Assembly (NCBI GenBank): GCA_033557685.1
Contig: JAWQRN010000330.1
Location: forward strand, 1 to 31,301
Length of the DNA: 31,301 bases
Direction: 5' to 3'
Source of the DNA: Sperchopsis tessellata
Lineage: Eukaryota > Arthropoda > Insecta > Coleoptera > Hydrophilidae
The notes below the pieces were generated by a model that saw only the letters and a list, made by a program, of their open reading frames with translations, was not told the DNA's origin and did no database searches. Of the stretch, positions 9,370 to 20,451 are shown piece by piece (positions within the stretch are counted from its first letter, which is position 1; each line of letters opens with the position of its first letter). The position numbers and the translations under genes are program-made.

Positions 9370-10292
9370 TGAAACATATCCACTGTACAACAAGAAGAAG
9401 ACAAGGGCTTGACATTATCATCGAGTGGAAAGAAAATGGCTGAGAACCAGGCTAAGACGAAGTATACCTTACAGTAAAACCATACTGGGCTCAATGTAAC
9501 TCTGAAGTACGTAGATGGTGTTCTGAAAACAATATGTAAAAGAGCAACTGATACTACCACAACACAACAAGGATAGGGGACGTACTTAGACATAATCAAT
9601 AAAACACTAAGTAAAGTCGTTGATCAATTCTACTGGTTGAAGTGCCGCTATAACAGAAGAAATCCGTTTGAAAATAATTGCAGATGTTGCTGGTGAATAA
9701 CTAAATTAGTAAATTTAAAGTTCCATGCAGCATTTCATCCAAAAAAGAAATGTTGAGTCATATTCGCAGAATCTGTCGACATTGAAAAATTTAAAGGACT
9801 ATGACGACTTCTCTTCACTCACAGTCAGATGGAACTGAAAAGAACTTTGGAATTACATTTACCTTAAAAGTAACATGCGCTACCCCTATTTTTGCTGGTA
9901 TATCGATCAGCTGTGTACAACATTGCAAATAAACCCCAGCTAAGATTATGTTTGGTAAGGAGCTGAAACTATCAAGTGGCTTGAAATTCTGAACGTCCAT
10001 ACTTAGACACGAATTTGCCGAGAAAATAGAGAAAGGATTAACATTCACAATATGGTGGGAAGAAATATTAAAATGGTCAGAAACTCAGGTGAAACATCAA
10101 CACAAAGCAGTGGGGTTTTCGCGAGGCAGACTTGGTATGGCTTTACAATCTCTAAAGGAAAACTGGATTATGTCCGAGGCATAATACTCCGGGGAAGGTC
10201 TGTATGACGTTGTGAAGCGAATCAATGATGTGATATATAGCACTAGGAAGAGACGAAGAGGAAAGTTGAAGTACGTCCATGAAAATCGTCTA
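9370..10292 (+). mobile_element. Ty3/gypsy integrase remnant
   Basis: Pieces of an integrase follow one another in the right order across shifting frames. Near 9501-9530 LKYVDGVLKT matches the strand before the zinc finger. At 9580-9650 YLDIINKTLSKVVDQFYWLK followed by CRYN matches the HHCC zinc-finger block, although its His pair is lost. At 9800-9840 TTSLHSQSDG followed by a Glu matches the end of the DDE core. Near 9893-9960 YRSAVY and then IMFGKELKL fit the following block. At 10122-10160 READLVWLYNL and at 10207-10244 DVVKRINDVIYS match the C-terminal chromodomain-like region, closing with KLKYVHENRL. Between the zinc finger and SLHSQSDG only about 150 bases remain, so most of the catalytic core, including both upstream Asp residues, is deleted. 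Several stops and frameshifts are present. The minus-strand frames at 9366-9599 and 9815-10048 are shadows. Confidence 0.88.
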
Positions 10293-11240
10293 TGCTGTTA
10301 CGAAGGAAGCAATTAAGGTACTAATCGAGGAGTGCTACAATATAGTGAATCTGGGAAAGCTGTCTGATATTTTGTAAACAGCTGTTAAGAATTTCCCTAA
10401 AATTTATAGAATGTTCATGAATTAGATTTTACCAGATTTTGCTTAAGTTGTTTACAATTAAGTTTAGTTTAGAAAGAGATTGTGCAAGTGAAATTTAGAA
10501 TTGATTAATCTGTAATGAATAGTTTATTGTGATTACTGTGTGTTTAGACTTGTGCTATTGAAAACAGTTTATGTAAGTGTATTTTGGTTTAAGCAAACCC
10601 CTTTAACTACTAACTTATAAACACCCTTCTTTGATACAGTTGGCCAAATTGTACTAAACTCAAACCAAATGAACTGAATCAAGCTTCCATATATCAATAA
10701 TATGTCTTAATTAGGTTACTTATGTAAAATGTATAAAACTATCGCTTCATCATAGTGTTCAGAAATTTTTATTTCATTGACATTTGCTCTAATTAACATA
10801 TTTATGTTTCAATATGTCCCAATATAAATTTGATGCTATATTTTCAAATTGAGCTTTACGGCAACACTAGAAGAAAATGGCATGTACTTTGTCTGAGAAT
10901 AATTTTAGGGACAGCAGTATTGCACTAAACTATCGTTATACCCTATAGGCATCTTTCTCACTTCTATGTACATGATTTTTAAGTTTTACCCGCCATTGCC
11001 AAGGCTGCTCCATCAACATATTAAATCATTGGTTCTACCATGTCGGGCTACAAAATACCCAGTTGAGTTTCTGGAGGTTAATTGTATAAATTGGTATAGT
11101 GTTTATAATTCAGCATTCCGTAGTAAATTTTAGAAAGATTAAAAAAAATCAGATTGAAGCTATAATAACATACCTTCCTATAAACCACGGGTATACAAAT
11201 TTGGTATAGTCGGTGTATTAGTATCCTAAGATTACTATTT
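10293..11240. other. Unassigned DNA, possible gypsy 3' flank
   Basis: No LTR pair could be recognised, because nothing here recurs upstream of the integrase. The sequence is AT-rich without coding motifs on either strand. Confidence 0.45.
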
Positions 11241-11458
11241 TTTCAGGTCTGGTTAAAATCAACTATATCGACGAAGTTAAGGATTTTGTTAAAGACATTC
11301 GCCAAAGTCACTACAGCAATTTCTTTCAATCTTACCGCTCGAAAATTGCCCGCCATAAAAATAGTCTACGGGCCACAGTAAAGTCACTTCTATTAATTCC
11401 TGTACTCCTAGAATGTACACCTAGTTTTCTCTTATTTGAAAACTGGCATCCACTTTGA
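11236..11458 (+). other. Unassigned open frame behind a strong splice acceptor
   Basis: A branch-like CTAAG at 11226-11230 and the tract TTACTATTTTTTCAG ending at 11246 form a textbook 3' splice site. From 11249 a 69-codon frame is open to a TGA at 11456-11458: it begins LVKINYIDEVKDFVKDIRQS and ends with FENWHPL. A second frame is also open for about 46 codons from 11247 (VWLKSTISTK...), and the minus strand has few stops, so the openness may be compositional. I see no start codon of note, no recognisable domain and no partner exon. It could be an internal or terminal exon of a gene extending beyond the window, a transposon piece or chance. Confidence 0.25.
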
Positions 11459-12130
11459 CACACGTCTTCTAATTTTATTCTTCGACGTAAACATTCTTTT
11501 TACTTTAGTTCTACGTTCCTAATGATATATCATTATATTGTTAAGTCGTATACTGCCTACGAGTGTTATGCCTTATTGATTCTTTGTATATTATTTTAAG
11601 ACAAAGCCTTCTTATATTTAAATTTCTGCTTTAACTTTCCTATGATGCTTTCATGTTAGAACTTTAGACTAACATCCAGATAGGCCAGTCCGTCTATATA
11701 TTAAAAGAAAACCAAATAGTAAAGAAGATTTTTCACATATTTTACTACCAACTATAGAACTTTTTTATGAGATATATTATAATTTGATCCATTCTCTCCA
11801 CGACATATTGCTTAGAAATTATTTTGTAGACTCTAAATTCAATTATATTAATAAAATTGGCCGATCTCTTCACATCAGATATAAATGATCCAGTTTTGCT
11901 ACCCATGCTGAATCCCGCAATCATAAACATGATCCCATAAACTTTCCTACGTTGGTGCAAACCACATTTTCTAATTTAATCCTTTGTTTAATTAATTATC
12001 CATCAATCTTTAGGAGCCGTTTTCTTGATATCCAGATATAATTATAAAAGGCATATTATTATTCTACGATACATATATTGTTTAACAACAAACGGTTTCT
12101 TCGAATAATTGCGCTGACTTTAAAAACTGT
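11459..12130. other. Spacer beyond RTE 3' end, nothing firm
   Basis: A 71-codon minus-strand frame at 11745-11960 has no motif I can support. The remainder is AT-rich with no recognised feature. Confidence 0.5.
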
Positions 12131-12135
12131 CCCAT

Positions 12136-13740
12136 TTGTATATTGACCTTCTTTCTTCATCAGCGTTTAATTGTACGCTCCTGGACATAAGCCTCCCCAG
12201 CTCTTTTTCATGCGTTTCTATCTTGGGCTATTTGGAACTGATATCTTCCCGTAGATTCTTTGTAGTCGTCAAGCCGTCTTTTTTGTGGCCTTCCTTCACA
12301 TCTTGTTTGTTACCTTTGGCCTCCATTGAGTTATCCTGTACGTTCGTTATATCTGTCACCTTATTTCTTTGTCGGATCTACAGATACGTATTTTATGCGT
12401 TAGGCTAACTCCTAATATCAGTCACTTCATCGCTCTCTAGATCACCCGTAGCTTTTCCGCCCTTTTGTGTGTGATAGTTGAAGTATCTAAGCCATATGTT
12501 GCCACGGCTAGAACATATGCCTCGTAGTCTTTTCGTTTTAGGTTTAATGGGATGCCAGAATCTCTAAGTATTTTGGAGATATACATAGCGATCAACGTTT
12601 TCTAGAATTCAATCGTTTGTTCAGATGATGCCATTACTAGGGCTCATGCTCGTTTCTTTTTAAGATTCATTCTCAGCCCCACTGCTTTCACAGTCTCATT
12701 AAGTTCTTCTAACATTTTAATACATTCCTTCATGTTCTTACAGATTAGGACAATATCATTTGCAAAACGTAGGTAATTTATTTAATGCATTTCTTTTGTT
12801 TTCCTTGAGCAGTATTTTAAATATATTTTTCAATGCCAATGACGGACAGCTCTATTTATAGTGACTGTGCCTGTTTTCAATTCATCCTCGATTTGTATAT
12901 GTAATAATCCGTATTGGTACATATTATTTATTAATAATGGATACCTAAAGTTGACCCTATCATCACCTATTGCGCATAAAAATTCACATGTTATTATTGA
13001 GTCGAAAGCATTGTGGACATTTATGAACTTTCGATTACTAGTCGGAGATTTATGTGTTAACTGAGATGCTGAAGCCTTTCCAAAGTCTTACCTTTTCGTC
13101 GAGTTCGTTAGAGGTGGATTTGTTGTTAAGGCGGTTTGTTATAATTTTAGTGAGCAGCTTCTACAAGTGTAAGAGTAGATTTATAGGTCGATAATGTTTG
13201 ATAATTATACTATCTCCTATTTTGAATAATATAATGACTTGAAAGTGTTTTGTCATACTACTGGTATTCTGCGTTCCATCACGCATTTGTTATATAATAT
13301 GTTCAAAGCTTTTTCCATAGTCTCGCACCATTTTTTAATATATTTAGTTGTTGGCTACTTCAGTGCTTGACGTACTTTTAGGATTAATCTCTTTCAAGAT
13401 TCCGATTTGGCGACAGTTGCGGGCGGTATATGAATATGTGTAGAATAATTCTTTTGATGTCTAACTTGTCCGATATGATAATGCCACGTTGGTATTTCAT
13501 TTCGGTTAATCTTTAATTACTATAGCTTGATTCTGATTGTATCACTTTCTGCAAGCGTTTGCTTCTAAGATGTGTTTATGTATTCGGGTGCTATGCACTA
13601 TTTTGTCTGCTTGATCTTTCTTAATCATTTCGTTTAGTTCCCTATGTATTGGTGATCATCTATCGGTGTTCATTATTTGTTCTATGAGATCGATTATTTC
13701 CTTTCATAATTTGGGGTACCGAGGTCGGATTTTATTTTAT
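12136..13740 (-). mobile_element. RTE/BovB-like LINE, RT to 3' end, decayed
   Basis: The minus strand carries ordered RT pieces in drifting frames. They run from a pre-RT linker (about 13700-13400) to LYNKCVMERRIPVV near 13290, YPLLINNMYQ near 12946-12917 and then IEDELKTGTVTINRAVRH. NYLRFANDIVLI follows at about 12780-12745, then MLEELNETVKAVGLRMNLKK, ENVDRYVYLQ and VLAVATYGLDTSTITHKR. The C-terminal part RRPQKRRLDDYKESTGRYQF lies near 12293-12232. The element closes with GAGGCTTATGTCCAGGAGCG and CGCTGATGAAGAAAG, a degraded form of the 3' end ending in GATGAT repeats that is common in insect RTE elements. The catalytic FADD is FAND (Asp to Asn), and stops and frameshifts occur throughout. 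The apurinic endonuclease part is missing, so it is 5'-truncated near 13740, just before a (TA)n run. Confidence 0.92.
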
Positions 13741-13769
13741 TTCTATTATTCGAATATTGAATGTCTTAA

Positions 13770-13771
<2 letters not shown>

Positions 13772-13808
<37 letters not shown>
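13772..13808. repeat. (TA)n microsatellite
   Basis: A pure TA run of about 37 bases lies some 30 bases beyond the 5'-truncated end of the RTE LINE. Confidence 0.97.
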
Positions 13809-13811
<3 letters not shown>

Positions 13812-15150
13812 GATTTGAACAGATCAATAGATTTTTCATTTTGCAGGCAATTATGAAGCATACATACATGACAATATCTGGAAGATCTAATAAGTATAAT
13901 TCAACAAAGTTACAATAATTATTGTGTAAGAAATTAAATTAAATATTAATTAGAATAAACAACTTAAAAAAGTATACTGTATCATTGATCATGGTGTGAA
14001 ATACGTAGTTGTTGAAGACCTTAGAGCTGCCATTTGGTAAAATCTAGGGCTATAAATTTACTTCTGGATGAAACAAACTTTATTATAAATTTAAATACGT
14101 CTACAGTAACAACTTACTGGGAGGAAGCAGAAACAAAAAAAGTTAAATTGATATATTTTTGTTAAAACATTTATCAAAATACCACACAATTGAAGAAGTA
14201 AACATTAAAGGAAATGTAACTCAGTGTACACCTGTGTTATAAACATTGTAAACATATACAATATAAGAAATACATATTAGTAAATAATTCAGAAAGTAAG
14301 TGTGAGGTAGTTTTACTTTTTGTACAGAGCCCAAATTTGTGTAGGAACGGATATCGCATGTTTACCGCAATAGTATCAAATATTTGTTCATTGGTGATAC
14401 TAGTGGCTGTAATTCTACACTGGAATGCGTGGGTAACCCAACACTTGATTAATTTCAACATTAAAAATCACTCGTCCAAATAAGAAGGACAAGGACGAAT
14501 TCTTTACTCATTGTACGGAAGTAAACAGACCACGTGTACTTGATGGATGATCTACATTTAATCGTCGAGTGACCATGCTTATTACACAAGTTATTTATGC
14601 GTATATTTTTATAGGTTAATTTTTAATGGTAACTCCAAAGTTATTGCCCATGTTCTGTATTTGCATATACATGTTTTGATTACTTAAATAATAGTAATTG
14701 TAACAAAAGTTAGTGAAGTTTATTTAGTACAAAAGGAATATCTCTTTAGAAAATAAATAATATTCATAAATTTTAAAATGGCTACAACCGAGCAATACAA
14801 GTGATGGTTAAAAAAAGAAATTTTATTTAATTGGAAGGATAGTCAATTAGATTTCTGTATCAAACTTAAATCCTATTACTCAAGTAAAGAAATATATATT
14901 ATTTTTTTCCTAATTATCGAGATGTCAAAGTTTCGTTAAAAAAATGAAATGCGGATTCTATCCTGGCGTACATTGCCGGAGTCGAATATGCTGGGACGAT
15001 TCTCAGAAAATCCATCGTATATTTTGATTACATTACACATGATATAATAATTTAAAAACTGCGCTTCTATGAGTTCCATTGTTGAGCACTATCCCACCTA
15101 TCATTTGAGTGGAGAGTTGTCAATTACCAATTACAACTTATATTTATATT
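13809..15150. other. Unassigned AT-rich DNA
   Basis: No transposon protein motif, RNA gene or convincing exon was seen. The minus-strand frame at 14237-14461 has no recognisable domain. Confidence 0.55.
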
Positions 15151-15178
15151 GAGAGAGAGAGATAGAGAGTGGGAGAGA
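15151..15178. repeat. (GA)n-like purine repeat
   Basis: The run GAGAGAGAGAGATAGAGAG followed by TGGGAGAGATG is an imperfect GA microsatellite. Confidence 0.9.
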
Positions 15179-15915
15179 TGTTTTATTATTGTTTAATTAT
15201 GGGTAGATTTTACAATCAGATACCTTTTTACTTTGCAAGTCTGTAACACTTCTCTGACACAGTTCTTTTTCTTCAACTCTTCGAATCTACTTTTGCTATA
15301 TCGTACTATGTTTGTATTCTATTTTTTAGGGAAGGTACTTGGGGATATTGATTTATGGATGTGGATTCGTAATTATGTCTTACAATGTCACACTTTTGCG
15401 TAAAAAAATACCAATTAAATGGTTTGTTTTCTCAAATGATTTGATTTTTGAAAGTGAAGGTGTTACTTGCGACGTACGATGAACACGTGTCTAGCTGTGT
15501 TAAGTTAGAAAAGGTCTTTTAAGAATTCGATTTCTAATTTGGGGGTTGCTAATTGTTTTAAGGCTTCCCTATTGCAATAAAATGGGCCGTTTGTGCTAAG
15601 ATTTCTAAGAAGTTTTTATGAGTGGGATTTCCAAAAAGGTGCTACACTATATAGGTTATTGACTTTATCTCTGCAAATAATAGTGTAGCTAGAAAGTTAC
15701 AATGAGAGTGTGTATGTTGGATTTTTAATAAATCTATACAGTATAGTAAAATAAAGGTCTTTCTTTCTTGAAATATTGAATAATAGTAAGTATATTAAAG
15801 TCAACGGTGAAAACCGATTCAGAAATCATTATTTTATCCGAATATGTCCTTCCAAAAGCAAGTTTCGTAATTTTTTTTGAAAACCAAAAGATGGATATCT
15901 TGATGAAGATCGGTT
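15179..15915. other. Unassigned DNA ahead of mariner scrap
   Basis: No terminal inverted repeat or coding motif was recognised. The N-terminus of the neighbouring transposase was not traceable here. Confidence 0.5.
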
Positions 15916-15919
15916 ATGG

Positions 15920-16612
15920 CGAGTAGTATTAAATCCCATAATGAAGTAAAAGTTCTTTTCAAAACACAAATATCATGATAACTCAGTCATGTGTAAGTAA
16001 AATTCGAAGAAACTGGACACGAGCGAGATATTCCACGCAGTGTATGCTTTACTTTTGATGACGAAACGAAGCTCCAGTATCCGATTCGACTAACTAATTC
16101 TGAATATAAAATTTCCCAAAAAAGTGTACTAAGAATTTTCAGAAAATACAAGAACTCAATGAAGAAGACAGCGATCGACAGTTTCTGAAGCTATACATAA
16201 AAATCTAAATTATCAATCGGACTCACTTGACCGAATTATTTTCAGCGCTGAAGCTACTTTTTATTTGAATGGACACATGTACAAGTATGATACCCTAGTA
16301 ATCCCCGTAGAATGCAAGACAGCCGTATAAAAAAATTAACAGAAAGTGGATGTTTGAAGTGGTTTTACTACTAAAGATGTACCTAGACTTTCTTAGTTTT
16401 GAACTAATACCCGCTATAGAAAAAATATCCCCGAACAGTGATGAACTAGGTATTCCTATCTTCTAGGTGAGTTACCACTATAAAACAGTATCTGGAAGAA
16501 ATATTCTCATACAAGTGGATGGTACACGAGGGTCTGCAATATGCCCAAATCAGTAGAAATATATTTCTGGAAAGATATGGAATTTATGGCAATGAGCAGT
16601 TTTGTTTGTAAC
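15920..16612 (+). mobile_element. Mariner/Tc-superfamily transposase remnant
   Basis: Ordered pieces of a DDE transposase of the kind common in insect genomes (with DUF4817-type helix-turn-helix) appear in shifting frames. FEETGHERDIPRS at about 16002-16040 is the linker after the first DNA-binding unit. Next come SEYKISQKSVLRIFRK and QELNEEDSDRQFLKLY at about 16105-16195, then LFSALKLLF in one frame with FSAEATFYLNGH in another at 16239-16275. NARQPYKK, IPALEKIFPEQ-like sequence near 16410-16440, YHYKTV and QYLEEIFSYKW follow at 16476-16520. The first catalytic Asp of the family's FSDEATF motif is Ala here. The second motif (QQDGAPPHY in the family) keeps only its HYKTV end, and the third (RSPDLTPLDF) is unrecognisable. 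No terminal inverted repeats were found. The element is inactive. Confidence 0.8.
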
Positions 16613-16671
16613 TTATAATTGTAATTATATATAACAAAAGACAATTGTTCTGTACGTAGACTTTCACTCTC

Positions 16672-16673
<2 letters not shown>

Positions 16674-16730
<57 letters not shown>

Positions 16731-16740
16731 TTATATATAT
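16674..16740. repeat. (TA)n microsatellite
   Basis: A TA run of about 65 bases is interrupted once by ACATATA and once by TTTATA. It begins about 60 bases after the mariner-type scrap. Confidence 0.97.
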
Positions 16741-17100
16741 GTAGAAATTTTCTGGGAGACATGCGTGTGTAGGCTTTTTTGCTCTTAAAAGTGTTGCGTG
16801 TGGACTGTCATGCAGCTTTAAAATATACTCTAGGAATTACTAGTCTAAGACTAGTACTTCTGAGAGTCACATGTCAGCCTATATCTAGCATTTTTTAGAA
16901 CTATATGAAAATCAACATCCATCACTTTTAAGAGTTACATATTTTGATAATATCTCCCGTAAAAAGTAAAGCTTACACACGGTTATTTTCTCGAAGACCA
17001 TTAGATAACAAATAATTGTGTTTAGACGTTTATTTTTTAAGCGTAATTTTGCTTTTGTGAAACTTAATTTAATAAATGCTCCATTTACAGCTGTAGATTT
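16741..17100. other. Spacer between (TA)n and hAT element
   Basis: No motif was recognised. The hAT 5' terminal inverted repeat would be expected in or near this stretch, but I could not identify it without its partner. Confidence 0.5.
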
Positions 17101-17104
17101 GTGT

Positions 17105-19240
17105 GATAGAAAGAAAAGAACACATGAGACTGGATTTGAAAAATGAGAGTAAAGAGAAGAAAAACTTAAAGCATTAAGGAAGGTTAAAGTCTCCTAACTT
17201 AAATTTATAGTGATAGAAATAAAAGATAATGTTCTTAACAAATATTCTAAGCTAAAAAAAGAAAATAAAAAAAAATTCCACATAATTGGGAAAATAAACT
17301 ACTTTTAGTGACACATAAAATATAAAATTGAAGAACTTGCTGTCAAACTTTTTAAGAAATAATTGGGCCTATAGAAGAGATAAATGATGTATTATGGACA
17401 CCCCATTGATTTTAAGATAAGTTGGAAAATAACTCAGATCTCATAACGTATTTTGAAAATAATGCCCCTTCGCAAACTTGATAATCAGATTTTTTTAAAA
17501 GATAGAAACTATGGATAGAAAACTCCTTACGTGCAAAAATAAAATTATCACTAGGTTGCCCAAAGTAAAAACGGTCCAGAGAGACTGACTTATATACTTC
17601 CCATCCACTAGAAATGTCTATTATTGTGTGTTACTGAAATTTTAAAACAATTTAAAACTGGTTTTGATTATTAAAAAATAATTCTAAGGGTAAGCTCTCG
17701 CGACAAATAAAAATATCATATTGGTGCTCTATCATAAATGTGTACCAGAATTACTGTTGAATTGATGAACAAGAGAGACAAATTGCGTAGTTACTGAGTT
17801 GAAGTTTTGAGAAGAATAATTTCTATAATAGCAATTCTTACCAAAGAGGTTTGGCTTTTCTTGGAGAAAGTCATTTGCACAACTGTCCTAATAATGTAAA
17901 TTATATTGGTTGCTTAAACCTTGTAACTGAGTTTGATCCATCCCTAATGGTAGGCGTATTCATATGCATGGTAATCCTGGAAAAAGGAATGTTTCTTATC
18001 TCTGTGGTAATGTATACGACGAATTTAGAGATATATTAGGATGTAAAGTTACACTACGAAATATTGTGGAATCTGTATTGATTCTACTCTTGATATTAGT
18101 CAGACAGATCAGCTAATTCTTATTATTCGCTATCTCCTTAAAAAACGAAAATATATTTTAAATTTATGTTGACCGAACGTAATGATGGAACATACTTATT
18201 TGACATATTGCAAGAACTTCATATTAGAGATATTACAAATTGTATATCACAGTCGTATGGAAAACTAGAATTTAGCAAGTTATTAGTCTAGCCGAATGGA
18301 TTCCATGTGCATCCGACCGTCTAAATATGGTTGGATCATCTGCTGTGGAGTATTGTTGCAGCAGTTAATTTTTTTGGAGATCTACAGTCAATATATACAA
18401 CCGTAAAGATAGTGTGTATTAATAAAAAATGTCAAAAAATAAATATGTTGTAAAAACCCAGATGGTCTGCACAAATCGATGTTACTAAAACTGTATTTAT
18501 GAGCTATTCTGCACATTGGCATTCTTTACTTTAGGTAGCGAACGTCATTAATGATGCAAAATTTCTTATTAAAGAGCTTAATCATTTTGAAACTGCGTTA
18601 ATGTGCGTCACTTGGAATGATTTCTTAGAAAATATCGATATTTTCAATAAATATCTGCAAGAAGCATTTAATTATGGGCCATTTTGAAATTATTTGATAC
18701 CCTTTTGGCACATATTCAAGAAGGTCGTAATACATTTCAGGTCTTTTAAGTTATTACAAAACAAAACCTATATCTTGCGACTATAAATGTATACAGTATA
18801 ACGCAAACAAAGAAGACCTTGTTTTTTTGTTAATAATCAGATTACTCAGACTCAAGTAGAAACATTTTACCTAATAATAGACAGACTTATAAATGAGATT
18901 CGTAAACTTAGTTTTCTGATCAACTATGGGGAAGAAATGGCTGTCGTAACTTGCATTGCATTCTATTGAAAGTGCTGTTATGAAATTTGATGACATTATT
19001 TTTGAATATGCACATGAAAAATGTCTCAAAATAAAGATATAATAAAATGGAATGTGCTTATTATTGTTATTTTTTAATAATAAAATGTTTAGTTACTTTC
19101 AATCCATAGCGCCAAAACACGGGTCTATTTTTTATACTAACACAGTTTATTATACTCTAGGTAGATTTGCCACATTTGGATATACTAGCAGTAACTTTTC
19201 TCCAATATATTGGCGACGCATTTCCATATTGAAGTAAATA
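17105..19240 (+). mobile_element. hAT transposase (DUF4371/ZMYM type), nearly full length, decayed
   Basis: Successive pieces trace this protein. A basic N-terminus RKKRTHETGFEK lies at about 17110-17145. A TTF-type zinc-finger block, VQRD, stop, LIYFPSTRNVYYCVL, lies at 17573-17630. IDEQERQIA at 17761-17787 is followed by RGLAFLGESHLHNCPNN at about 17849-17900 and CLNLVTEFDPSLMVG. CIDSTLDISQTDQLILIIRY lies near 18073-18135 and keeps the DST catalytic Asp. ERNDGTYLFDILQELHI, ITNCISQSYG, IPCASDRLNMVGSSAVEY near 18302-18355, a RWSAQIDVTKTV block near 18462-18495, then NHFETALMCVTWNDFLENID and QVETFYLIIDRLINEI at 18855-18900 follow. Many frameshifts and stops are present. The C-terminal hATC dimerisation region was not recognised, so the end near 19240 is approximate. 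The plus-strand frame at 17851-18039 is an in-frame piece of this pseudogene. Confidence 0.9.
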
Positions 19241-19906
19241 TAAACATTTTCCATATTTTTAATTTTCAACATCTTAATTTCCAATAAGATTGTATCATGT
19301 CCAGTTATTTTATATAATGTTATGACTTAACAAATAATTGTTTGCTATTATATCCTCAGTTGTTAGTATGTATTTGATTTGCAAATATATACATATTTTA
19401 AAATAGGGTACACGAGCACAACAAGTCATGTCATTTATATTAGTCATCGGCAATGTAATCAGAAAAAAAAAATTACATTAACAAATTTCTTTTATATAAA
19501 ATTATAAAAATATGATACGTTTAAGATGAAATACAAGTTCCATTACAAAAATATATGCACAAATGATAAATAAAATAGGTTAATAAACAAAATATTTACG
19601 TTAACTATTCCAAACATAGTACTCTGAAATCGCGTGCTTTATAAGCACTATGATATAAGTATATTTTTTAATGTTTTACTAAGCATTCTTATACCATCGA
19701 GACGCTTAAGGTTTACTTAAGTCTATGATGAGGCAAATTACTTTCTCCTATCTGACGTAAATTAATTTTAGAAATGCTATTACAAGAATCAATAATAAGG
19801 AATCACTGGTTATAAATATTGGAGAAGACCAAATTTGGAAGCACTTCAGTTTATGTAGTTGTTAAAGAAGCTATATTTTAAGTATTATAATGAAAATAAA
19901 TACTAC
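19241..19906. other. AT-rich spacer, nothing recognised
   Basis: This may include the hAT 3' end, but no inverted repeat matching the 5' side was identified. Confidence 0.5.
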
Positions 19907-19914
19907 ACATATTC

Positions 19915-20451
19915 TAGGGCTGGTTCGCGAGATCGATGTTACTAGAGGCAAGATCGATTGATCAAGATCGATTTTTGATCAAGAATGATATTTGATTAAG
20001 ATCGATTTTCCTTTACTGAGATGTAATTGGCAGTTTTATTCTTTTTTGTTGCTTATTTAACGTTGGTTTATCTCCTGTGCTACGGCAGCTAAGGCATTGT
20101 ATGTACTGACTTTATGTTTTCTTATGTTGTTATTCAAAATCCACAAACTACTATCATTATTATGTTGTAAACCTATAATTATAATGGTAAGTTTGGATTT
20201 TTATTAATAAAAATAAACTCAAAATCAATAAAATTAAGGTTTTGGTGGCTATAGCACCGTAAATAAACTTTAAGTAAACAACAAAGAATTAAAATATATA
20301 AATACAAATTGCCGATTAAATTTCAATAAATAAAAATTGATCTTGATCACAGATCAATTATGATGAAAAATCAGCCTTTATCAAACATCGATCTTGATTA
20401 AAGATAGGTTTTGATAAAAACTCCGATCAATCGACATTTTCGGGAACGAAA
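19915..20451. mobile_element. Palindromic non-autonomous element, hAT-like, GATCGAT-rich
   Basis: The left 110 bases contain repeated GATCGAT, TTGATCAAG and GATCGATTTT words. The right 120 bases contain the same words in inverted order (TTGATCTTGATCACAG, AACATCGATCTTGATTA, CCGATCAATCGACATT). The left tip TAGGGCTGGTTCGCGAGATC resembles hAT-type tips. The reverse complement of the right tip, TTCGTTCCCGAAAATGTCGA, is a diverged partner. Flanking octamers ACATATTC at 19907-19914 and ACATTTCC at 20452-20459 agree at 6 of 8 positions, compatible with an old 8-bp target duplication. The interior is AT-rich with no coding capacity. It could be mobilised by a hAT transposase, but the tips are not shown to match the hAT pseudogene upstream. 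Confidence 0.6.

Noticed and set aside
11247..11458. Idea that the open frame encodes a family B receptor transmembrane segment (LRATVKSLLLIPVLL)
   Set aside because: The resemblance covers about 15 hydrophobic and basic residues, and the preceding 40 residues do not fit such receptors.
11745..11960. 71-codon minus-strand frame, considered as RTE endonuclease
   Set aside because: The IIEFR-like match is a few residues only. The piece lies 3' of the RTE element, not 5' where its endonuclease should be.
14237..14461. 74-codon minus-strand frame with several Cys
   Set aside because: The Cys spacing fits no motif, and the flanks show no splice or coding signal.
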